From assembly GCA_019649035.1 (NCBI GenBank), contig BMAT01000173.1, forward strand, positions 53,817-78,827: 25,011 bases of DNA. Direction: 5' to 3'. The DNA is from Elysia marginata. Its lineage: Eukaryota; Mollusca; Gastropoda; Plakobranchidae. The translations under genes and the position numbers were made by a program. Each line of letters begins with the position of its first letter. The stretch's first letter is position 1. Of the stretch, positions 1 through 8,552 are shown piece by piece. The notes under the pieces were generated by a model, which saw only the letters and a program-made list of their open reading frames with translations, did not search any database and was not told where the DNA came from.

Positions 1-373
1 TTTAAAAAGGGTTGCTTTGATTTGACCTAGCGGGCTTTGGGAAGGGGTGGAGAACTTGAAGAATAATTTATACATGGACACATAAACTTTAGTTGCTTTA
101 CAAATATCAATCGTGGTTATTATGTTTGGATCAGATTCCCCAGTTGTCACAGACAACTATAGATTTTCTTTGGAATATCAACTGGGGCTGCCTGACCGGA
201 ACTCGCCAGCAATTTTCGAGCAAAACACAAATCTCCTATTTCGTTTCGGTAGTGAGAAAACCTTATAGGTGGTGAAAGATCTTGTCCGTATGATAGAGTG
301 ATGCGCTTTATTTGCTGAGCATCCTCTGTGAGTTCAGATGGTAATATGGTTGGTAATGGCATACCAGAGCCCA
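1..373. other. Unassigned DNA left of a retroposon tail
   Basis: No recognisable gene. Short open frames exist on both strands (93-275 plus, 147-374 minus), but their translations show no domain, signal peptide or family motif. Because a retroposon-like 3' tail begins at 374 on the + strand, part of this stretch may be the body or 3' untranslated region of the same element, running off the left edge. I could not find reverse-transcriptase residues in it, so that is inference only. Confidence 0.4.
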
Positions 374-425
374 TGTAAAACGCTTTAGAGAATATTGGTG
401 GGTGGATAAGGCGCTATACAAAAAC
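374..425 (+). repeat. Retroposon 3'-tail-like segment (LINE or SINE end)
   Basis: The segment reads TGTAAAACGCTTTAGAG, then GTGGATAAGGCGCTATACAA, followed by A-rich sequence. The layout, a GCGCTT-like half, then GGATAAGGCGCTATA and an A-rich end, is the familiar 3' terminus of many CR1/L2-like LINEs and the SINEs that borrow their tails in aquatic animals. The minus-strand LINE end at 6045-6115 carries the same arrangement (GTGGATTTTAGGCGCT), which supports the call. No coding part of the parent was recognised upstream and target-site duplications were not resolved. It could be a LINE end or a SINE end. Confidence 0.5.
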
Positions 426-890
426 GGTCTTTACTTAAAAATGACAATAAAACCACTTCCTTGTTCACATTGACGTAATCATTGAATAACACTGTTTCAT
501 TGGTGCCGTGAGCAATCTATAGCAATACTGAACTTTAAGTTTATAAATGGTAGGGTTAAAAGGGGAAGGAGGCAGAAAAAGAATAACTATGCCTTATTGC
601 TGAGCAGACAAAATATTTTGTTTATCTTTGGGATGTGAGACTTCTATCTCGTATCTCATACAAAGAAGACACCTCGCCTTGTAATTTATACCTCAGTCTC
701 ATCGTGAAAATTTAGGTAGAAAGTTAGAAACGATACTCCACAAAAATAATTACAGTTATTTTGACCGCTCCAGCATTGCAAACTACGAGTACGAGGTGAG
801 GCGGTCAAACTACTGAAGAAGGAGGGGAGGGGGCGAGAGGGGAAAGGATTTCGTTGCATTGTCAATTGAAAAATCTGTGGACAGTGCGGT
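426..890. other. Unassigned intergenic or intronic DNA
   Basis: No gene recognised. The minus frame 686-949 is open but its translation is low in information and matches no family I know. Base composition rises in GC toward the right, leading into the CpG-rich block. Confidence 0.5.
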
Positions 891-1290
891 GAACCCATGA
901 CAAACTCATTCAGCGGCCGTACGGTCGGTGGCAAAATCACAATTCCCATTGTGACATTAGCCTAGATAGCAGAAGGGTGGGAGGGGGAGCCCCGGTAAAC
1001 ACTGAAATGCTGTGGTTGTTGTTTCATAGAAGTGTGTGTGCGCGGTAGTCGGTGTGTGTGGGGCTATCTGCGTCCCACTGGCGCGTCTGTGCGTACTAGG
1101 CAGCCATGCTGTAAGCGGCGGCGACACTCTGTCTGGGACGCACCTGGGCCCTGCGAGGCTATGACTTTTGGCTGGTCCTGGGCTAAAGCCTCGCATTCCT
1201 CTACACTTCACTCTTCGCAATCCTCGGGCGGCTGGCGCCTGGCCCGTCACGCTGGCGACCTCGCAGCTTAGAACGGGAGAAAAAGCAAAT
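891..1290. promoter_or_regulatory. CpG-rich block, candidate promoter or 5' exon region
   Basis: About two dozen CpG dinucleotides fall in 400 bases, many clustered (GCGGCCGTACGG near 913, GGCGCG near 1080, GCGGCGGCGAC near 1116, CTCGGGCGGCTGGCGCC near 1222), in strong contrast to the AT-rich flanks. Both strands have open frames (1032-1271 plus, 957-1250 minus), which is expected in GC-rich DNA; neither translation has a recognisable domain. In invertebrates such an island can mark a promoter, a 5' exon or an unmethylated element. No TATA box or other anchoring site was found, so the function is inference. Confidence 0.3.
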
Positions 1291-2725
1291 AGGCTAAGAT
1301 CTGACAGGAAAGAAATGCAATATGTGTGTATTTGGAGGGGGGGGGGCGGGCAAACAACAAAAAATAATATCTGATAACAATTTTATTGACAGAAACATTG
1401 CATTACAGAAAACCCCATGAGCTTTCGACAAGATTTAGATAATTTTAAAAATAATTGCATCTTCTCTTTTTTCTTATTATGCTTATGTGTGAAAGCACAC
1501 TTTCATTTTGCCACACAACCCAACGTTAATATTTATAACAATGGTGTAGATATATATAGGATATCATGAGAATTTCCTTTTTTATAATTAGGGAAATAAA
1601 TGCTTTTTTATAGATTAGTAGAGAAATATGATATTGTAATCAATCTATTTGCAATACATGCAGAGGCTACACCGTACACCGTATTTCTAGCGGGTAAGCA
1701 GATGAAACGCTCTATAGATGTGCAGCAGTTACTCAGTACTTGACGCCGACGGGCGGGGCAAACATAGTGGGAGGAGTCTTGTGTGGGAGGAGTTGTCCCA
1801 CTTCGGAAAAAAAAAAAGAATCTAAACATTTCCATGTTTTGTTTTGATTAGACTGGAATGTGACAAGGGGAGAAGACCTGAAAAAAATTAAATCACTGAA
1901 GCTGATGTTATGCAGAAAATAGCCATGTGCAATGTATTCCAGAAAATGGAAATGAGCTTGCCTGTGCAAGCGTAGCATTGAACAAAACTTACAATTGTGT
2001 AAGGCATTTATGTATACTGACTGTCAATTTTTTTTTTTATTTTCACGACACCTGGTTCCTTGCAGCATTTAAGACTTGGACCATTAATGACTTTCTTCAT
2101 AAAATAATAACATTCCGGTGAAATTGTAACATAAAAATTGACATTTCAAGAACATTAATATGCTTTACAAATGGTGGGTTTTGCTTATTGATCTTTGATA
2201 ACGAGTAAGACTAAGACGGCTGCGCTGGATGTGTTCGCCTACCATTCACATTTCGATTTGAATACATTTTACATGTGACTGTTTTGACATGTACAATCTC
2301 ATTAAGAAGAAATATTGACACAAAAGGGTGGCAGCCAGACCGGTAAAAATGATAAAGCGTACCGCGGGTATATAAAAAAGTAAATAAGTAAAAAAAAACA
2401 AGGAAATTTAAAGGTGGTACATGTATATTTATAAATTATAATGTTAAGATTAATTTGGTTTGTTTTTTGAAGAAAAGAAACCTCAGCCATATGCATTTAA
2501 TAACTATGTTGTCCCTAAAGTTATCCAGGGCTTGTTATGGATTGAAGAACTGGGTCAAGAAAACATAGTCTCTTTTTAAATCTACCCCTTTGTTACTTCA
2601 TTGAAAGCTGATCAATAATATAAAATTACAATGACAGAAATAATTTCCGCGATGAATCAATACTTAAGAATAGGATCTTTGTTATAATGGAAAGCTGAAA
2701 GTGAAAGACAGTCCTAGATCCTTCG
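1291..2725. other. AT-rich non-coding DNA
   Basis: Mostly AT-rich, with a G10 run at about 1337-1346, short A and T runs, and several ACATGT palindromes near its right end. Open frames here (1608-1835 and 1733-1978 minus, 1927-2121 plus, 2302-2496 minus) are short, mutually overlapping shadows rich in F, K, I and N, with no family signature. No RNA gene or repeat unit was recognised. Confidence 0.5.
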
Positions 2726-3110
2726 TCCCAGGTGCCTACTGGCAACTCTGGCAAGCAAATAAAGGATTCGACAAGTTTAAAAAATAGCGTTAACTTAAAG
2801 GCTAATATTAAGTTGGTAAGTTCATGCAAATGAGAGCATTTATTTGAGGTTGTCCTACTAGGCCTTCCCACCTGGCGAGAGAAGAGAAAGGTAACGAAGT
2901 TCTCTAACGCCTTGCCCACCCCGACCAGCACACCTGGAGGCGAGTGCGGTGTAGCGTGGAGGTGCAGGTGAGGGCGTGTCTTTTGTTGGTTACGCACCTC
3001 GCCACAATCTCCCCCACAGCCGTCAATTGCAGGTAGACAGTAGACAAGTCACCTCGCCAGACAGACCGGCGCCAGCCACCGCTCGCTTTGAGGACTCCAG
3101 TCAGAGATTT
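2726..3110. promoter_or_regulatory. GC-richer block with four CAGGTG/CACCTG E-boxes
   Basis: E-boxes with a GC core occur at 2729-2734 (CAGGTG), 2869-2874 (CACCTG), 2931-2936 (CACCTG) and 2965-2970 (CAGGTG). The last sits inside GTGCAGGTGAGGG, which also reads as a + strand splice donor (CAG|GTGAGG). CpGs are frequent from 2940 to 3090. Together this could be a promoter or enhancer with a 5' exon, but no protein-coding exon is recognisable and the frames across it (2626-2997 minus, 2976-3248 plus) look non-protein-like. E-boxes are short and also occur by chance. Confidence 0.25.
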
Positions 3111-4582
3111 CTTCTCGTTATTGACCAACTTGACTTGTTGGTCTGCCTTCTTTCTTGCTTCTCTTTTTCTTTCATACCGGTGTTACAATCATGTGATCAT
3201 GTGATGTATTCACAATCATGTAGGTTTGATTTGGGTCCTTTAGACTAAAAAACTGCCAAAATAGTAACTCTTTAATTTAAGGCCTCATGCTGAAAAAAAA
3301 AGAAGAAATCAAAATACCTTTTCGCTTTGCCGGCTGACTTCTCAAAATTTGCTACACAAAAGAAATTAAAATTAAATTGCAGATCTAAAGACTAAAGCAT
3401 CCGAAAACCAGACTACACCAAAAGTTTTAAAACATCAAATCTACATTGTAGATTTACAAGAACTACTTGTAGAACAGTTTAACACAAGTTTGTTTGTTGT
3501 TTTTTTTTTTTTTGAAGATTTGATATTTTGTTGGTTGTTTTTTTTTTTTACTTTAAATACCAGTATCACAATCATTTGACATTTCCTTAGTCAAACCCTA
3601 CCGCCTTCTATAAACACTGTATTTTATCGGATTTCCATACTTTAATTTTCCATAAATTATATGACTCAATCACATGATCATTTGCGACTCCTCATCTAGG
3701 CCTACTCAGTACTCTTAACTCTTGCCAAAGAAAAAAAAATTTGTTGTTAAATACAAATAAGAGGTTCCACCCGCTCTCAATCTGTTATGGCATTGTGACC
3801 AAAGGAAGCATTTCGCCATGCAAACGTTCCTTCAATTCCAAATGTTAGTCATGATTGTTCAGAAAACTGATCTGAATGTAGAAAAGTAATAAAGACTAAT
3901 TTGAAAGTACCGAAGTATTTCTTTTACAGAAACTTTAAGTAAATTTAATTGGTTGATTTAGGCACAAGACATGTACAATGTGCGTGGTGAAAATCTAGCG
4001 GTTTAAGAGGAAAAAGCCAGTTGAAAAGAAACTTCTCTAATTTTCGTCTTATAATGAAGATTACATGTACATACGTATACCTTTCTCCGCAGTATACATG
4101 TTTGTACTGATCTGTTCGTAAACCTACGGGGCCCAGTTCGTCTACAAAAAGGGGTGAATTCAATGGCATCGTCTTTGTTAAATTGGATTTTGTACCTATT
4201 TTCATCGAAAATTACAACAGAGTGAACATTCTTGAATATTACGTGTATACCTATATCTTATAATTATGACATGTATAGATGTATACAAAGCGAACAGACC
4301 TTTATACATCTGCGACTTACTTATTATACTACGGAACTCGAAAGTGGGAATTAGACATTTGTACAGTGGCGCCGTATATTTTCAGTTTCACAGCTATCCA
4401 CAATAGATGTAGCCTGAAGGCGCGGGTTTAAATGCTGAGGCCCTTGACCATTTCAATAGAGATATATGGGAGTCGCCCGGACATCGTAGTTGCCATCAGC
4501 GAGTCTAGCAAAATTTATACATGAATAGGCTCACGTGAAAACCTTACAATCATTGAATCAAGAGGGAACAGATAGACTCTTT
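3111..4582. other. AT-rich non-coding DNA with small inverted repeats
   Basis: No gene recognised. It includes a doubled ATCATGTG unit at 3188-3203, poly-T runs at about 3500-3550, a TAGGCCTA palindrome at 3697-3704 and several ACATGT sites (about 3970-4270). The open frame 3945-4205 on the minus strand has no family features. Confidence 0.5.
3438..3456. repeat. Perfect 9-bp inverted repeat
   Basis: AAATCTACA and TGTAGATTT are exact reverse complements separated by a single T, giving a 19-bp near-perfect palindrome. A shorter CTAC-TT-GTAG palindrome follows about 10 bases later. With a one-base loop it would not fold well as RNA; a dimeric-protein site or chance is more likely. Confidence 0.6.
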
Positions 4583-4624
4583 GTGGAAATCATTACAGAA
4601 TAAGTGGAAATAATTACAGAATGA
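4583..4624 (+). repeat. Two tandem copies of a 21-bp unit
   Basis: GTGGAAATCATTACAGAATAA (21 bp, given as GTGGAAATCATTACAG plus AATAA) is followed at once by GTGGAAATAATTACAG plus AATGA. The two units differ at two positions and abut exactly, so this is a small local duplication. No coding frame depends on it. Confidence 0.8.
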
Positions 4625-6044
4625 GTATCATTAGTATTATGTAGAAAAAGTTGTGTCGTCACTCAACCGCAAAAGGGGTTTTATTGGGACGAGAATACAT
4701 TGGTGATTCGGGTATACATGTGAGTGACATAATTCACCACGCATCGGTTAGCCGTTTTACTATTTTAATAGCTGCTAACTGGAAAAAATTGCTGGTTCGT
4801 TTAATAAGATTTGTACTAAACAACTATTATTGTTCAAAAATTTTTTAAAAGCATTATGAATTTGGAACAAATTCTGTCGAATTTAATAAGTTAACAATAT
4901 AATATAACTGGTTCGAAACATTTTTCTTTGCATATTCGTAATGGAAAATTCGATTTCATCTACATCATACTTCAACCATTTCGCTCAACTGTATTCATAA
5001 AAATTAACAGTTATTGCTGTTATTTTAATAAAAACCACAATGCCTTTTTAAACTATTTACAGAGAAGGTTAAGAATTAAATTAATAAACCTTTGGTTTTC
5101 GTTTGCATAAGAAAATATTTGAATCTGTACGGAAATTCAGTTGAAAATAAACGCTAAGGTTAATTCTCAGATCAGTTTGGTTGAACTTATTGATGAACCA
5201 ATGGATTGGAATTTAGGCCCAAACTTTAAGAAAAACCTTAAGTTATTCTTTTCCGTACCGGTACGTCATTAGAGACCTTAAGCACACGCACCGTGTCTAG
5301 CTACGCGTACGTGAAAATCGGGAAAGCAGATTGAGGAAACTATAAAAATGATGAAACCAGTTTCTAAAAATAGACCCACAGACGTTCCCGTCATACTCAC
5401 GCGTTGCTGCTTAAAGTCTGTAATATTTAAAAAAAAAAAAAACACTTTTTCTATTTTAATGTGTTTCGTACTTGCCCAAATGATCTGTGACATTTTTAAA
5501 CATTAATTTCGTTTTGTTTTAGTGTGTGTTTTTTAAACCTATTGGCTTGCTTTATTTTTTCGTGGACTGAGTTTTGTTTTCAAAGAGGAAATAATAATGT
5601 ATATAATTGGAGGTTTAGATAAATCAGATATTGTGATATTTTATGCCACAGAATATGATTTTGTTAAGTTATGTTGCCGTAGACATAATTTTGCTTTAAT
5701 AAAGTGCCTGTTTACTATGTTATTTTGCACTTGTATAATGTTTTTTTATGTTTTCTTCAGCATTGTTTTAAATAATGCACGTCTTTTAAGCTTGTTAAAA
5801 ATAGCAACTTTTTGTTCAAATTCAAATCCCAAAGAGGGTAACTAATGTACCCAGATTTTTCCCAAGAATTTTATACAATATTAATCGAGTTAATTGGGAA
5901 CTCATCATATCAATGAGCGAACTGCTGTCATATCTTTTATGCAAAAACAAAAAAAAATTTAGACAATAATTCAAGGGAAGTTAAGGTAGTGTCCATGTAA
6001 AAGAATGTGGAACTACATCAGAATTTGCACTAAGTAGTTCAATT
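4625..6044. other. AT-rich non-coding DNA
   Basis: Strongly AT-rich. Open frames at 4651-4848, 4928-5110 and 5597-5845 (plus) and 5278-5493 (minus) translate to hydrophobic or lysine/asparagine-rich strings typical of random AT-rich DNA, without a signal peptide followed by an ordered domain. The frame at 5597-5845 contains a hydrophobic run that could mimic a membrane segment, but I see no further support. It ends at an (AAAT)n stretch (about 6043-6058) that is the tail of the adjoining LINE. Confidence 0.5.
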
Positions 6045-6910
6045 AAATAAATAAATAATAGTTTATTTATAGAGCGCCTAAAATCCACTAAAAAGTGCTC
6101 AGTGGCGCTAATATACAGTAGAGAAAGGTTGCTTCATAACAAATACAGACCATTGTAAAATAGTGTGACATCACACAAAAATAAAGAGCTCTACAATAGA
6201 AATGCATCAAAAGTATTACATCAACATTTTGGTCCTACTCTAATACTATGCATTAAAAACTGATAAAGATTATTAAAATAAGAATCAAAATCAAATGCAT
6301 TAAAATCATGTAAATGTATCTACATGTATAAACATCCGTAAATACGTCGGTAAAGAAAGTAAAAGTAGTCATACACAATGTAGAATAGTATAAACTCAAA
6401 GAGAAAAAAAAGTTTAACCTCAAACGAAACCGAGTAATACAATACAAATTAAATGAAGTGTATAAATAGTTAATTGTCTAAAAGCAGCCATATTCATAAT
6501 TATTAGCAGAATAAAAATCTAGATAAATATGTTGAAATAGAGAGAATTAAACCTGTTTCTTGTGCAATCATTTATATTGATTAATGTCGACAAAATGTTT
6601 ATAATAAGTTTTTAAAATGTAGATGTGGTGACGTATCACCATAAACATATTAACAAGTCAAGTTTATAATAAAATGATTAAAGACTATGCAGAGTAACAC
6701 AACTTCTGTTTTTAGATTTGTTTTAAAAGACTGAAAATTTAAACATTGTTTGGTGGTAAGAGACAAAGTGTTCCATACTTTCGGAGCATAAACAGAGAAA
6801 GCCCTCTCATCTAGCTTAGAAACTACTCTCTTTGTTGCCAGAAGAAAATCACTAGAAGATCTTAAATTAGACTCAAAGTGATATAAACCGAAGTGAAAAT
6901 TGAACCCTCT
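6045..6910 (-). mobile_element. LINE fragment: reverse-transcriptase C-terminus plus 3' UTR and tail
   Basis: On the minus strand a frame open to a stop at 6650-6652 encodes the end of a jockey-superfamily (CR1/L2-like) LINE ORF2. The diagnostic stretch KLDERAFSVYAPKVWNTL (6764-6817) matches the usual pattern of a D/E-R-[AS]-F-S-V-x-[AG]-P-[KR]-[LV]-W-N-[ST]-L block, preceded by LRSSSDFLLATKR and followed by a SLxxFKxxLKT-like end. A 3' untranslated part of about 540 bases follows, then a tail with AGCGCCACTGAG and GGCGCTCTATAAATA and a short (ATTT)n run, standard for the group. The endonuclease and the catalytic part of the reverse transcriptase are absent, so this is a 5'-truncated dead copy. 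The exact 5' breakpoint near 6910 and any target-site duplication were not resolved. Confidence 0.85.
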
Positions 6911-7200
6911 GAAAATTTCAGTTTCAACATGTATACTAATTGGAAATGAGAATAGAACACAAAATTATAGTTCTTGTCAGCAAGCAATTGACTTCACAGA
7001 GGGAGTTTGCCAACAGGGACGATAATTTTTTTGCTCTAATCCCATTCTCAATACCCTATGCGATGCAACTGTGCCATGGAACTACTAAGTAGGCCTACGG
7101 TACTGAGCATAATGGATACCATGTGCATGTACAACGTCTGTGTGCATTGATACTTTAGCCAACCAATCACACGGTGAGAACGGACAGTCTGAACGGTTCT
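6911..7200. other. Unassigned DNA
   Basis: No further reverse-transcriptase residues could be recognised upstream of the LINE fragment on its strand. A TAGGCCTA palindrome lies at 7090-7097 and a CCAAT pentamer near 7164. Confidence 0.5.
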
Positions 7201-7335
7201 CAGCTGATCCGCCCACCACCTGGTGCAGGTGAGAAAACCATCATTGTGGTCAGTGAACAGACAACCTGCCGGACACCGCTACTTGACCAGTGAGATCTGT
7301 AGAAGTAAGGGCGGGATAGAGAGGACAACAATATG
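7200..7335. promoter_or_regulatory. E-box cluster with a CACCTG-GTG-CAGGTG dyad
   Basis: Three E-boxes lie within 31 bases: CAGCTG at 7201-7206, CACCTG at 7217-7222 and CAGGTG at 7226-7231, the last two facing each other across GTG as a dyad. The surrounding 130 bases are GC-richer than the flanks. Bases 7226-7234 also read CAG|GTGAGA, a plausible + strand splice donor. CANNTG sites are bound by basic helix-loop-helix and Snail/ZEB-type zinc-finger factors in animals; whether that happens here is inference. The minus frame 7200-7523 shows no known domain. Confidence 0.3.
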
Positions 7336-8248
7336 ACAACAGCCAGCAGGCTGTCACCTTTTTTGTTAGCATGAACAATCAAGTGGATAAAGAACGTAAC
7401 GTTTTTGTTAGTATTTTGACTATTGTTGGCATGACCACACAGCGGTTGGCCATGGTAAAGGTTTGAAGAGGACTCCCCGCCGGTGGGAAATGATTGGAGA
7501 CAGCATTGTGTGAGTTGTAGCAATCATTACCTAGTACATGTATCTGGTCCAAAACTCATCAAGATGGATCAATGGATGAACTTATGAAGCACTCGCCAAG
7601 AGTGATATAGATACATGTACAGATATAGCTGAAGTGTCAACACAGTGCCATTGGGCTCAATCAGTTGGCTTAGGCCTATAGTATTTGAGAACGGAAAAGC
7701 ACGGGAAATACAAAAATGTTGCACATTGTCTGCTTTTTTTTATGAAAAGTTGTATACATCTGTGGTATAAGAATTTGTAGTGACAAGGAAATTTTGGTTT
7801 GCTGATAAATCCCAAAACTAATACAAAAGTTAAGTTTTATGAGTATGAGTTTTGTGAGTTTTATGAGTTCGTGATGATTGACGAACTTATCAACAGTTTA
7901 GTTTTGCTCAGCTGAAACAGAATGTAATCTCCTCTCTAGTTTTTAAATTAAAGGACGTACGCCTATTCACGAGATTCTTAAAGCTAAATTACATGTATTT
8001 TATTGCGCCATCAGTGTCAAAACAAACAAACGTAAATGTAATGCGTATAGTCGTTTATTGTTAACTTAAAACAATTCCTTTTCTCGTGTTAGGTTGAGTC
8101 AAACCCAAAGCCAGCGGTCACGCGTAAATCTAGACAGGTAAGCCTATAAGTACAAGAGGAGCACAATGTTGCATCTACAGATTTCACTCGTGGGTTAATG
8201 TCTATTATAACTATCCAATTTATGATTCCTACAATGTTTGAAAGGTGG
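7336..8248. other. Unassigned DNA
   Basis: No gene recognised. It holds a TAGGCCTA palindrome at 7671-7678, several ACATGT sites, a small tandem and inverted repeat (7835-7890, listed separately) and a CAG|GTAAGC donor-like site at about 8136-8144 whose exon context is not evident. Confidence 0.5.
7835..7890 (+). repeat. Imperfect 9-bp tandem units running into a hairpin
   Basis: TTTTATGAG (7835-7843), TATGAG, TTTTGTGAG (7850-7858) and TTTTATGAG (7859-7867) form a short minisatellite. Its end overlaps the inverted repeat AGTTCGT (7866-7872) / ACGAACT (7881-7887), with an 8-base loop, extendable to 10-bp arms (7863-7890) with one mismatch. No associated gene is visible. Confidence 0.7.
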
Positions 8249-8552
8249 CTTGGTTGGTTGGTTGTTTGAATTGTAACGTCTCTTTTCAACTACAAGGTTA
8301 TATCAGAGACGATGCTTGGGACAATTGAAAGCGTGCTGCCACACTGTGATGTAAGGAGCGCTTGCACACACCACACCCAGTCACATTATCCTGACACCGG
8401 GCCGACCAGACTAAGCACTAAATCCATAATGCCAGACACTAGGTGGATCAGCTGCTAATACCAATTTTAAAGTCCTTGGTTTGACTTGGCCTGGGATCGA
8501 ACCACACGCCTCCCGATCTCTGAGCGAGGTCTTACCGCTGGGCCACAGAGTC
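8249..8552 (-). mobile_element. tRNA-derived SINE
   Basis: On the minus strand the element starts about 8552 with a tRNA-like head. Box A TGGCCCAGCGG occupies 8535-8545 and box B GGTTCGATCCC 8493-8503, about 31 bases apart, as in RNA polymerase III internal promoters. The acceptor and T-stem arms do not pair properly, so this is not a functional tRNA. A roughly 200-base body follows, then an end reading GTTGAAAAGAGACGTTACA and a short (CCAA)3 tail at about 8250-8262. This plan (tRNA head, unrelated body, GACGTTAAA-type end and CCAA/CAA repeat tail) is one I associate with abundant mollusc SINEs, a recollection and not a search result. SINEs encode no protein and depend on a partner LINE. Target-site duplications were not clearly found. 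Confidence 0.8.

Noticed and set aside
4363-4385. CAGTGGCGCCGTATATTTT, like the inner part of the LINE tail at 6100
   Set aside because: Only a short partial match without the GGCGCTATA half, and no tail repeat beside it.
8480-8552. A possible functional tRNA gene
   Set aside because: Boxes A and B are present, but the acceptor and T arms do not pair and a SINE body and tail follow.
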